This document shows positions 1 to 11,776 of a stretch of 64,000 nucleotides of DNA, piece after piece. A model generated the notes under the pieces. The model was given only the letters and a program-made list of their open reading frames with translations, was not told the origin of the DNA and ran no database searches. The stretch spans positions 434,001-498,000 of the forward strand of contig JAYKXP010000032.1 of the NCBI GenBank assembly GCA_037176845.1, read 5' to 3'. This DNA comes from Paramarasmius palmivorus (taxonomy: Eukaryota > Basidiomycota > Agaricomycetes > Agaricales > Marasmiaceae). The number at the start of each line of letters is the position of its first letter. The stretch's first letter is position 1. Position numbers and translations under genes: made by a program.

Positions 1-2200
1 CCTCAAAACATGTCGATTCGGAGCCTGTTCGGAGCTTGCGACCTTTTATCTACCCCCTTGCATCACCACAAATTCAAACCGACTCCAGTCCTAGCCCATC
101 CTTCCAAATAACAGATACCCGTGAAAACCAACGCTAGATGATCCTGCGAAGTTGATCCTGCCTCGGTCGTGTATGGCAAAGAATGTCAAGTATTTGATTG
201 ACAGAGTCAGCTCATGTGGAAGAGCTGAACGAGGGCCTGAGTTTATCGTGTCCTTCAACACCTCTCGAGCTAAAGGATAGCGCGCAGGAGGGCGATGTGG
301 AATGCCCAGAGATTCCAAAAGGTGGGATCTGGGGTATGTGGACGTGGGTGCGGTTGCAGGGAGTTTGGGGAGTGCGTTACTGCAGAGCGCTGGTTCTGGA
401 TATCTTCCGGGTGAACGTCAATATGGGGAATGCTTGAGAAAAAAGCTGGCGGAGGATGCTTTGAGGGCGGCTTGTCATTGCGATGGAATGGTTTCTCGCG
501 TCAAAAAGTCAGTTTCGAGGGCCTGGATTGAAGTGCCGTTTACAGCGCTGGTATAAAATTCGGCTGGAAACTGAGCGCGGTTGACGCCTTGGCAAGAGTG
601 TCGTGTGTCGTCGCAGTGTGTCGCTGTATGTTGAAGAGATGTGGACCCGTTCTGTGATCATGGATTCGGTCGACTTCTGCCGTAACAAATCCAGGATTCT
701 ACCTTGTTTCCTAGCTCTTTTACTGAATCTGCTTACATGTTACTCAACCCACCTAGGCAAAGAAAAGACGACAGCTTGACCTCCCGCTCCAGTGTGGATC
801 CCCATCTCAAAAGGCCTCAAATTCAAACGCACACTGACGCGATGTTTTCATGCCACCACCACCACGACCTTCATTGGCACTGGATCTCGAAAATGCAACG
901 ACTGGACGAGTAGTTGCGAGGCGTCCTATGCGGCTGTTCAATCTTGTGGTATCCCTAATCCTGGTGAGTATGAATTCTATTTCAACTGTACAAGTTCGGC
1001 TCACAGCGGACTAGGGCTCGCATACGCAGACGTCTATTTGACTTGACTGCCCCACACCGAAACAACCCAATCCTCAGGCCTCAGGCTTCATGTTCCGTCT
1101 CTTGCTTCAACTCGAAGACCAAAACATTACCCCCGCGGCTCAAGTAGACCAATCTGGTCACGTCCAGACGATAGACCATGTCCCACTGATAATTTTGCGG
1201 TTCTTGTTGTGGGCCATCTGGGCGGGAAGGTGTGGCATCCTGTTTTGAGCAACGGTCAGTCCCTATCTCATTCGGCGTTCTTTCATGCTCACTCATTATC
1301 GATCCAGGTCTTCATGCTTAGAAACGCTTACCTTTCTTCATCAACCACCGGCGCTGAGAACAAAGACGAAGCACTCGGATACCTCAAGCTAACAAATCTC
1401 AAGACTCCGTTCTAATGCTGTGTGCCTATCTGCTGAATACAACCCGTTCTCTATGGAAGGAAGGTAAACACTTGTTGCCCCCAAACCATTCTGCTCCGTG
1501 ATCACTGACATGATGACAGGTACCAAACGAAGCCGACTAGGAAACACTCCCTTCCGTCTCTTGTCCAATTGTGCTACTGCGGGTTCCTGGTCTGGATGGG
1601 TCATGAAAGGGTTCTGAGACACCATCTCGAGCTCAACTCAACTGGTAGAGGATTACGCGCTTCGCCTCTTGAACGGTGTTCTTGTGCCTATCATCCACGT
1701 ATATTCAACCTTAGGTAGAGCGAGATTTACAATATCAAAGTTCCATTTATGTACCCTCGTGAAAGAATACACGTCTGCTCACTTTCCCTTTCTTGTCCTC
1801 CAACTGTTTTGAGAAAACCTAGTGAACCTCATCGCGCTCCACCGAATACCAGATGAACGAGCGATTCAGGAGCAGTTAGGCTGCAACGTAAGGAGCTGTA
1901 GTACAGGATCAAATGATGTAGAATCCTGCTCGCGTTCTGCCAGGATGACGGTGAAATGTTGAGCAGTTTTACTTGTGGGCGAAAATGCGGCCTGCAGAGT
2001 GTAAGTAGATGCTCGGTGATTGCACACATAATGGATGATATACCTCGTTCGGATTGCTCGCATGTCCAGCACAGACACGGGTGCGTAAAATAGGACACAA
2101 CTCATGTGTCTTGTACTCTGCCGGGTCCACAAGGTTGGCTATTCCAAGTAATACGAATGAAAACAACCCTGCGAGGCCATAGTGAATATCAGCGAACAGC
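1..2200. other. No supportable gene (left edge of window)
   Basis: Only short, mutually overlapping open frames are present. The most exon-like piece is on the plus strand near 1314-1415: it follows a plausible acceptor (…gatccag at about 1310) and runs about 33 codons to a stop. I found no upstream exon chain, start or known motif to build a gene from. A minus-strand frame at 1969-2328 includes a hydrophobic stretch resembling one membrane helix, but only part of it recurs in the duplicated copy near 7,000 and its reading frame is not kept there. Confidence 0.4.
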
Positions 2201-2364
2201 CTTGTATCAATTTGAATGGAGCGTACCTCTTCAAGTCCAAGTGGGGCTTGCAAGAGGATGCCGACATTCAACCTAGACGCAGAGGTGCCTAAGATTGTCA
2301 AGGAATTAGGATCATTGAAGACGCTCATAGGTACTCCGACGACATACCTTGCTCATCTTATTCT

Positions 2365-2945
2365 TCACGAATCTTCATCGATAGCCAGTCTGAAATTCCT
2401 GGCGGTGTACTCTGTGAGTCGGGTCGAACTGTAAAGTTTGTCAGTAGTCACACTTACGCGAGCGGCCTGAGGGACGTACAGTCATCGACAACTTCATACA
2501 CCTCTTCTCAACGCTAGACTGCCATCCTCATGGCCGATACACCATGCTACTTCCCGCCAGCAGGTCGGTTGTCTTTCCAATGATTGGCGTGGTTGTTCTC
2601 CGGGATAGTTTAGTATTTCTCCCATTCGCTGTAACCAGAATAAAGCTGACGTCGAGAGGCCCACTGGTAAGAGAGTTGAATACGCGCGTCGAGAAAACTC
2701 GTGTTGATTTCAGTACCGGTGCATTTCCAGGTCTTTCATAGCTTATCCACATGACTCTTTCCTGCAGCATCGGGCTTGAAGAATGCAATGTTCAATATAC
2801 CGGAAAGTATATCTCATTAGAGAGATGCTAAAATATAAACCACACCGTCAGCATTCCTACATTCGGCTGCAGAACATGAACACGTACCTGAGGATGCTCC
2901 AAGCTAGCTGAATCGCCAAAACCTCCGGTGTATCGATCGTCCTCT
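2365..2945 (-). other. Conserved coding-like block upstream of gene A (unresolved minus-strand gene)
   Basis: The block is duplicated at 7103-7700. On the minus strand both copies share an apparent terminal exon with the same reading frame, the same intron just upstream (short, acceptor …ctttacag at about 2429) and a stop at nearly the same place (2365-2367 here, 7103-7105 in copy B). The shared protein includes DCTSLRP and RLTEY…NFRL. A second intron with canonical ends (donor gtacgtg, about 2888) is also conserved. Between these, neither copy has one clean frame: each has stops in the frame the other supports. I do not recognise the product. It may be a decayed gene divergent from gene A. 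Confidence 0.35.
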
Positions 2946-3953
2946 GGATTCCTAGATGCCCCTTTATTACTTCGCGTTTGCTTGAACGTCCGGCCAGGAT
3001 CCAGGCCAGAACGATTCGCGGGTCAAGGTTGTGGTGGAAGGAAGAAGAGTCGCGCGTGCGAACTTCGACTCTTCAATGTCGACGTCGACCATCGTTTGGC
3101 CCTTCAATCATCCAGAAGAACCCAGAGACGAAATACTGGGGTTTTGGTCCAAAGTGCGTGGATTGTTTAAATGGTTCGATTTTTCTGGCTCATTTGAATT
3201 TACAGCTGTAAAATTGGGATAGATTATAGGCCTTAGACCTTCATACGTTCCGAATGTGTAGGCTCCGAATCTGATATCAATCCCTTTCTTGATACCTCAA
3301 ACTCGATGCTTGAGAGCTTGTCTGAAACAACATGCCAGCTCGAAGATCAAAGGGTTGGCACTGGTATGATAGCTTCAAGAGCGTTCCTGGCGCGACAGCG
3401 ACCATTTGGCCTGAGACCTGTAGCTTGAATCCGAAGGTGCGTCGCTTATTCAATATTCAACTAGCGGAGACTAAGTCAATGATTCCGCCGTAGGGCGTTG
3501 GTCATGCAAGTCTCGCAGGTTCGATATTTTATTCAACGAGATTCGTTCTCTGTGTCAAGTCACCCTTGAATGATGAGGGGAAAATTACAGCTGCCTAGCA
3601 AGTTTGATGCCATCTCGATGTATATGACGGCCAGTGATTACAGCGGTAAGAGTAGTGCCCATGCCCAACCTTTGGACTGGGTCGTGTGTAACGATGTGCG
3701 CGAAAGAGAGCCTCTTATCTCGTTGACGAAGAAATTTGCGTCGAGGAGGAAGAAAATTGGGTATGTTGATATACCTCCACTGATGGTATCTCGTGCCGCC
3801 GACATTGTCTGCTTCTGTTTCTCAAGGATCATGATCTCATACTCATCAGTGCTCGAAACATCACAGTTCTGTCAACTCACGGGTCTTCGGTACTGTTTGC
3901 ACAATCCAGTCTGATGGACAACAGCTCTTCCTTCCTTACTCCCATCATCGACC

Positions 3954-6367
3954 ATGCCCATCCTCGAAGAAATCTTGGATCCTTGCACCGGCGACTCCCA
4001 AACCCCAGATGCACCCTCTAACATGGCCATTATCAAAGGATCTTCGAATTTTACCATAGCAGGGTCGCATCTCAGCAATGTTGTTGGCCCTCAGAATAAC
4101 ACTATCTATCATGGAAATATAAACGTGCAGCAAGTAAATCAAGATTACAAAGAACGCCAGCTAACCCTTTGGGATGAGGTACGTAGTCATTCAAGTAAAG
4201 TTCTTCGAAAATATTTATCAAAGATGTTATATTCCTGCTTTCAGTTCACCCGCGTTCCAACAGGTCAACTCTACATCACAAAAACTTGGTGTACAGCAGA
4301 CGTCAAAGATCCTGATCACAGTCGATGGAAGAAGCGTGGACGGCGGGACATAGACGCTAAACGCACCATTAACACAGCACGCATCGGGAATTCGGAATAT
4401 CTACACATTGGATACAGCGGTGTCGACGCTGCAGAGGTTGGGCGGCTAGCTTCCATATTTGGTACAGCATTCAATGGCTCATGTTCATATAGGTTTATGG
4501 CAGAGATTTTGAGCGGTTTTCCCGTACAAGGTGCGTGCCCTTTGCGGCTAGCAATTGCCAACGAGCTGATGAGCCTTACGGTTGTGTACTAGACATGCCA
4601 ACAGTGTTCAGTTATTTGGCTATACCAGTCGAGCTGGCATACCAGCTCTTATATTCTATGATGGTAAAGGATACTCGGTTAAATAGCTGCAGTACTGAGG
4701 TCGTCATCTAGAGCTTATCCCCGTGTCTTTCATATGGGAAAAACACGGATTCTCGTCGCTCATGTATACCTATTTCAGCTATCTGGTGCGTTCTACTATA
4801 ATTCATCTTTCAATAGTACCCATCGACATCTTATAGGCGCGGGAAAGAGCGGATACCGCATTGGTGTGCATATCAAATCTATCATATTCATTCAATAAAG
4901 ACAGTTACGCTCCCAGCCACTTTGTAAAATGTGGATTGACCCAAGAACCGGCTGGTTACGCAAAGGGCCCTCCGTCAGGAGTTCTGCCAGTGGCAATGTC
5001 ATTGCAGCCTGGTTTCCTCCTGATTCATTTTCGATGGCCAGTGACAACCAACGCTCCCTCACCCTCAAGGAATACAAAAACATCGATGTCCTACAGAAGT
5101 ACCTCTTCGAGTTTCTCTCGATACACGGTATTGTCCGAGGAGTTCTTCTGTCTGCCAAATACCGCTCCAAATGGGGAAACGATGAAGACACCATATCCGT
5201 CCTCTCATCTCTTGCTGGCACCATCTACAATAGAACCTCTCTAGAGCCCATTGTTCGTTGGTCAGGATATAGAGAGAAATGCCAATATCTCCTACGTAAA
5301 TCTGTTCCAGAAATAGCACAAGAGTGCACAGTCATGGAGGACGGTTCAGTGCGGTTCGTCTGGAAACCATCTCGAGGAGCTTGAGTTGACTGAGAATACC
5401 TAGTAGGTTGACGTTTGCATTGGCGGATATGCAAGATTTGCCGAAATTTTGGTTACAGTATGTAATCCGTCCGTTAGAGGAATGCATCGACTTCATGGAG
5501 ACTTGGTTATCGCTGGCACACAACATATTTCATCAACCTGGGATTCCCCGAGATGTGTGGGAGGACTATTGTGAGTCGAGGTTCTTCAGAGTATAGCGAG
5601 TATTGACTCGGAATAGCCATCCTCAACGACTTTTGGCTTTGTTGTGAATGCAAACAACGCGAGTCACTACAAGGGCCTATAAATATTCCATTTGATACAC
5701 CTGTGCACCTCTTCATACATCCGATTCCTCGACCGTCTGACGATGAAAGTACATGGAATGCCTGGATGAAAGGAAGAAAGTATTCCTGGTCCTTTGATCC
5801 TTTCGGGAAAGAAGAGATTTCAGATGCGGAGAATGAGCGGCGCGAGTTGGGACCTCCGTCTCTCGAGATATTGACAGCGTTTGGGTATCAATCCTGGACC
5901 CTCGAAGCGTACGAAACCATCCAAGCGCTCCATACGAAGCAGGGCTTTGATCCCATATCGACGGCCCTCGCTCGTTCCCTTGGTCTTCCGTATCACGAGC
6001 TTGAAATCATCAACCCCGAATCTGGTCGCTTCGAATACATCAATGACGGCGGTGAGCTTCCCTTTGTCCTTGTGTCAACTTGCCTAGTCTCACAGCCGAT
6101 CATCTAGAAGATTGGACAGACGATGAACAGTCTACAACTTACTCCGACGACACTGAATACTGGTCCACAGACTCGGACAACTCAATACAAGCTTCGACTC
6201 TACTCCAAGACCAGGACAGTATGGATGTAGACGAGCCATCTGTCCCATCGACCTTCGAAGATCTGGATAGTATGAAGGTTGATGTACAGCTCTCGGATGC
6301 GATGGACATTGATCAAGACGGCGGCTGGGTACGGAGTCGTGGGTTTCGCATACTATCAGTTCTCTAA
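3954..6367 (+). CDS. Gene A: orphan family protein, ten-exon type, degenerate kinase-like core
   Basis: The start at 3954 opens MPILEEILD and is matched by gene B. Exon 1 (3954-4178) carries an Asn/Ser/Gly-rich beta-type motif (GSSNFTI, then NVVGPQNNTIY). Later exons, joined by short GT-AG introns, encode FTRVPTGQLYI, VQLFGYTS…PALIFYD, MWIDPRTGWLRKGP, a long middle domain, PIPRPSDDEST and an acidic Ser/Asp-rich tail. The order hydrophobic strand, PALIFYD-like hinge, helical segment recalls an N-lobe of a protein kinase with catalytic motifs lost; this is a weak structural impression. One intron seen in gene B (after codon VK) is reduced here to about 30 nt and can only be read through in frame. 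The last intron is optional: reading through it gives the stop at 6367, splicing it would end near 6470. Function unknown. Confidence 0.75.
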
Positions 6368-6750
6368 TGTATAGTTTTCAGGGGCATCATACGGTTGCCA
6401 GTCAGGGGATCCAAGAGGTAGAAATGCTCAGCATTTCCACAGATCCTTCACACTTCATCACCTTCTGATATGCTTCGACTTTCACATTGGGGCAGAAATC
6501 AATATCAACTTGAATAACGATAAAGATACCGTACTAACATTCACGATTCAATGTGTACCGGGTATGTATACTAATCTAGAACGACAACACAAACAAACCA
6601 CAAGGTGCGGTAACTGATACGAGTACAACAAGCGATACAAGTACACGATTTTCCGATGGGATGCGATGTAAGGAACGATTGAATGACGAGAGGGGAAGGT
6701 TACCAAATTGAATAAAAGTCCAAGTCCCAAGAAACATATATAACAGACAC

Positions 6751-6976
6751 CTACACATTCGATTCGGAGGTGTAGGTGTCGGGGTTTGAATCGGTGGAGG
6801 ATTCACTCCGAAGCGGTGTAATAGAGACTGTCCCCAGACGTTTTCCTATCAACCACCAAATCTTCTTCCGACGTCGAAAGACCAGCCAGGCATGTTGTAC
6901 TTCCCATATGTCTGGCGGTGGTATACCTGTGACCGAGTACCCAGACACACTTCTGAACACCTAAATTCGGTCAGTG
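6751..6976 (-). pseudogene. Truncated 3' end of the disordered-protein gene
   Basis: This matches the last about 60 codons of the intact gene ending at 11777, including NMPGW and the final SITPLRSE/SVYYTASE region read in shifted frames. It has lost about 10 codons of the repeat and is frameshifted. It stops abruptly near 6976 where unit 2 begins. It is direct evidence of the duplication breakpoint, not an expressed gene. Confidence 0.8.
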
Positions 6977-7984
6977 CGGTATGGCCATACGGTGGGCTTG
7001 CAAGAACATGCCGCAGAGAGGTACCTAGGATTGCAAAAGATCTAAAAATGGTGACGACGCTCATAGGGTCTCCGACTACATACCTCGTTCATCATATCTT
7101 CATTACTCTTTGTCGATAGTCAGTCTGAAGTTGTACTCCGTGAGTCGCGCGGAACTGTAAAGTTTATCAGTAATTGCACTGACATGAACGGCCTGAGAGA
7201 CGTACAGTCAACGACAGTTTCATGCATCTCTTCCTAATACTAGAATGTAGTCTTCGTGGCCGATATATTATACCACTTCCCTGGCGAACCGTTCAACAAG
7301 CCGTTTACCCTGTTGCTTGTCCAGCGATTGGCGTACCTGGGATAGGTTGCTATTTCTTCCTTTCTCCGCAGTCAACAATGAGTTTGGTGTCCGGACGCGC
7401 GCCAGTAGGAGAATTGAATACGTGCATGGAGAGAAACGGTGTTGATTTCCGCACGGGGCAATTCCGCGTCTTTCACAGTTAATCCACTAGTCTGTTTTGC
7501 AACATGAGGCTTGAAGAATGCGACGTTAAATAGACCGAACAGGATGTCTCATTTGAGAGATGCTGAGGTATAGACTGCACCGTCAGTGTTGCCGCATTCC
7601 GTCTGTACATAGAACATGGATACATACCTGAGGACACGCTGGATCGCCAAAACCTCGGGTGTATCCATCGTCCTCTTGATTCCTAGATGCCCCTTCATTA
7701 CTTCGCTTTTGCTTTAACGTCCGACCAGAATCCAGGCCAGAACGATTCGCGTGTCAAGGTGATGGAAGGAGAGAAATCGCGCGTGCGAACTTCGACGTCA
7801 CTTTCAACGTCTTCAATGTCAGCGTCAACCATCCTTCGGTCCCTGTGTTGTCCAGAAGGCGGAGACAAAATACTGGGGTTTTGGCCTAAGGTGCGTGGAT
7901 TAATTGAATGGCTCTATTCTTCCTAGCTCATTTGAATTTTCAGCTGTAAAATTGGGATAGATCATGGGCTCGGACCTTAATGAG

Positions 7985-8310
7985 ACTTGCTGGAGTGGGC
8001 CGCCGAAACGGCGGCAAAGTCGAGTCATCAATGACGGTATAGCAGGCAAGCAGCTACTCGTTAGTGGCGACCACTACTAGGCCTGTCACTGGCGGTACTG
8101 ACCCGCTGAAAGAACGGTTACAGGTCTAACTCGTTCCTCTGGGAACAGCATTGAACGTCAAACTGAAAGCTTCTGTCGTCACAGGGAATCCTTATTTTAG
8201 ACCACTACATATGGCAGTTTATTCGCACACAAAAGGGTCCCAAAAAGGCAACTTTTGGCTCACAAAGACGAGTCCTCGTACCCTCGGACTCGTAATATGT
8301 TCCCAACACC
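7985..8310. other. Copy-B-specific insertion with a GC-rich hairpin
   Basis: Between two stretches that match unit 1 (about 3225 and about 3290), unit 2 has roughly 300 extra bases. Near its left end is a perfect inverted repeat: GCCGCC at 7999-8004, a five-base loop, GGCGGC at 8010-8015. No long open frame, poly-A tail or clear target-site duplication was found. It could be a small non-autonomous element, or sequence lost from unit 1. Confidence 0.45.
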
Positions 8311-8976
8311 CAAGCACCATCATGATCAATACAATACACATTGTCTTTCAATCTTTCTTGATGCCTCGAACTCGAGCCCTGAAGGCTTGCCCAAGACGAC
8401 ATGCCAACTCAAAGGTCAAAGGGTTGGCACTGGCATAACAACTTTCAGAGCGTTCCTCGGCCCAGTCACGTTCCGACAGCGAGCATTTATCTCGTGACTT
8501 GAACGTTGGCCCCGAAGGTGCGTCGCCTATTCGATATGCAATATAACTGGCGGAGGCCAACTCAATAGTTCTGCTATAGGCTGTTGGTCATGCAAGTCTC
8601 GCAGACATGATGATCTTCAATGAAATTTGTTCTCTGTCGGTTTAATGACGAGAGAAAAACTGCAGCTGGGTGTCTACTAGCAAGTTCAATGCCCATCTCG
8701 ATGTATATGACGACCGGTGATTACAGCGGTAAGAGTAGCGCCCATGCCCCACCTTGGACTGGATCGTTCGCAACGATGTGCGGTGAGAAGTCTACCTCCA
8801 CCGCTAGTACCCAGTGCCGCTAATATTGTCTATTCTCGTTTCTCAGGGATCATAACTCAATACTATCATCAGTGCTCGAAACATCAAAGTTTTGTCAATT
8901 CACAGGCCTTCGGCAGTGTTTGCACGGTGCAGTTTGATGGCCAACAGCTCTTCCTTCCTTACTCCCACCATCGACC

Positions 8977-11339
8977 ATGTCCATTCTCGAAGAGATCTTG
9001 GAACCTTCCACTGGCGACTCCCAAACTCCAGATGCACCTTCTAACATGGCCATTATCGAAGGATCTTCGAACGTTACCATAGCAGGGTCGCATCTCAACA
9101 ATGTTGTTGGCCCTCAGTACAATACTATCTATCATGGAAATGTAACTGTGCAGCGAGTCAATCGAGATTCCAATGAATGTCAGCGCACTTTATGGGACGA
9201 GGTACGTAGTCATTCAGGTCTAACAACAATAATAACGACTAATTACGAATGTTCAGTTTACACGGATCCGGACAGGCGACGTCTATATCAAGCAGAACTT
9301 GTGTGTCACAGATATCGGAAAGGATCCCGAACAACGAAAACTCACCAAGGGGAGATTGAAGGCGTATCGTACCATCAAGACAGCTCACCTTACAAACAAG
9401 AATCTGGATGTTCTATACATTGGCTACAGTGGTGATGATGCCGTGAAGGTCAGAAAGCTGTCATTGCGGTATATCCAGTCCTAATCAACCGACTACTCGT
9501 ATTTTATATAGGCCTTTCACAAAGACTTTGAGGAGTATTCTTGTTTGAAGTAGTGTTCTTCGTGGTAAACGTCAAAATAAAGCATGACCAAAAGCCGTAT
9601 AGGGATGCCAATTACGTCCAGTTATTTGGCTATACTAGTCAACCCGGCGTGCCAGCTCTTATCTTTTACGATGGTAAAATGTATTCGTTTGAAAGGTGTC
9701 CTGCTAAAACTTGGGCTTAGGGCTTATCCCTGTGTCTTTTGTATGGGAAAAACACGGATTCTCATCGCTCATGTATACCTATTTTAGCTATCTGGTACGT
9801 TTTTGTCATCCTATTTCATCTTTGAAAAGTACCTATCAATGTCTCAGGCGCGAGAAATAGCGGATCCCGGATTGGTGCGTACATCATATCTCATATCTCT
9901 ACACTAAAGACAATTACGCTCCCAGGTACTTCGTGAAATGTGGATTGACCCAAGCACTGGCTGGGTACGCAAAGGACCCTACGTCGAGAGTTCTGCCAGT
10001 GTCAATTACATTGCAGCCTGGTTTCCTACTGGCTCATTTTCAATAATCAGTGACAACAAACGCTCCCTCACCCTCCAGGAGTACAATGCCGACGTCCTAC
10101 AGAAATACCTCCTCAAGTTTCTCTCGATACACGATATTCTCCAAGGAGTTCGTCTGTCTGCCAAATACACTGTCGAATGGGCAAATGATGGAGGCATCAT
10201 ATCCGTGCTCTCATCCCTTCCTGGCACCATTTACAATGGAACCTCTCTAGAGCCCATTGCTCATTGGTCAGGATATAGAGAGAGATGTTACTATGTTCTG
10301 CACAAAAATAGTCCAGCAACTACACAAGAGCACACGAGCATGGAGGACGGTTCAGTGCGGTGCGTCTAGGAATCGTTTCGAGGAATTTGAACTGACTGAC
10401 CTACAGGTTGACGTTTGCGTTGGCAGATATGCAAGACTTTCCGACGTTTTGGTTACAGTATTTACTCGGTCCGGCCGAGGAATGGATCGACTTCGCAGTG
10501 ACTTGGTTATCGCTAGCACACAACATATTTCACCAGCTTGGGATCAACCGAGATGAGTGGCAGGATTATTGTGGGTTGACGTGCTTTGGAGTATAACGAG
10601 CTCTGACTTTAAATAGCCATCCTTAGATTCCTTGGGCTTGGTTGTGAATGCGAACGACGCGAGACACCGCAAGGGCCTATAGACATCCAAATCGATACAT
10701 CTGTATACCTCTTCATACATCCAATTCCTCGACCGTCTGACGATGAAAGTACATGGAATACCTGGGTGAAAGGGAGGAAGTATTTCTGGTCTTTTGATCC
10801 TTCCGGGAAAGAAGAAATTTCAGATGCGGAGAGTGAGCAGCGGAATTTGGGACTTCCATCCCTCAAAATATTCCCATTTTTTCTAAATACGTGTTGGGGC
10901 CTCGAAGCCTACGACATCGTTCAAGCGCTCCATACACGGCAGGGCTTTGATCCCACGTCAACGGCCCTCGATCGTTCTCTTGACCATCCTGATCACGAGC
11001 TTGAAATCATCAACCCCGACTCTGGTCGTTTTGAAGAAGACATCAGCAACGAAGGTGAATTTCCCTGTGTCCTGTATCATTTTACTCAGTCTCACGCCTG
11101 ATCCAGAATATTGGACAGACGACGTCTCGGAGAGACTATCCACAGTTTACGAGGATGAGGCTGAATCCTGGTACGCGGGCTCGGACGATTCAATCGAAGC
11201 CCAAATCCTACCCAGCATCGACCAAGGCCAGGACAATACGTATGTAGTAGATGAACAATCTATCACACCAAATCGCGAGCCAGGCCTGGACAGAGTGAAT
11301 GTCGATGAGCCACTCCGGGATATGATGGGAGTCGATTAA
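8977..11339 (+). CDS. Gene B: orphan family protein, 631 aa, ten exons
   Basis: All joints keep frame with GT-AG introns: 8977-9201, 9257-9448, 9512-9549, 9603-9673, 9721-9794, 9848-9874, 9926-10359, 10407-10570, 10617-11054, 11107-11339, giving 632 codons with stop. Residues 29-60 form the Asn/Gly-rich motif (GSSNVTI…NNVVGPQYNTIY). The next exons give FTRIRTGDVYIKQ, LYIGYSGDDA, VQLFGYTSQPGVPALIFYD and REMWIDPSTGWVRKGP. The 144-codon exon 7 and the PIPRPSDDEST-containing exon 9 are the largest conserved parts. The C-terminal 80 residues are acidic and end GVD. There is no signal peptide or membrane helix, so it is probably cytosolic or nuclear. Best preserved of three paralogs. A kinase-like fold without catalytic residues is possible; biochemical function unknown. 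Confidence 0.85.
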
Positions 11340-11776
11340 CATGATTGCTGGGTATGGTTTCATGGCTTTCGGTCGGGGAATCCGAGAGGTAGAAATTCTC
11401 AGCACTTCTACAGATTCTTCATTACCCTTTGATATGTACTACTACTTCCTTCAACTTTCACGCCGGGGCAGAATTCAATATCAACTTGAATAACGATGAA
11501 GATACTGTACTAACAATCACGATTCGCTATGTATAGGAGGCATTGGGTATGTACACTAATCTAGGACGATAACAAAAACGAACGAAAGAACGAGCGACGA
11601 GGTGCGGTAACATACTGAGACTGATACGAGTACAACAAGTGATACAAGTACACAATTTTTCGATGAGATGCGATGAATGAGTGATGAAAGGAAGGAATGG
11701 ACAATGAGATGAGGGGGGAAGGTTGCCAAATTGAAAAAAGTCAAAGTCCCAAGAAACGTATAACAAACACCCAGAC

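Larger units (their letters stand above)
2230..6975. repeat. Tandem duplication unit 1 (carries gene A)
   Basis: Sequence from about 2230 onward is homologous, in the same orientation and order, to sequence from about 6985 onward: upstream block, gene, 3' region, then the 3' end of a convergent gene. Each unit is about 4.7-5.0 kb. Divergence is visible throughout, with substitutions and small indels, so the event is not very recent. The right end runs into a truncated copy of the disordered-protein gene that is complete after unit 2. Unit 1 is therefore the copy inserted to the left of the original right border. Confidence 0.85.

Noticed and set aside
1630..1690. tRNA-like A box (ACTGGTAGAGG) after a C-rich start
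   Set aside because: No matching B box of the GGTTCGAATCC type at the right distance, and no acceptor-stem pairing.
2528..2788. Minus frame with TTTPIIGKTTDLLAGS, read as a possible P450 N-terminus
   Set aside because: Copy B does not keep the frame (stop at the equivalent place), and no P450 heme or I-helix motif occurs nearby.
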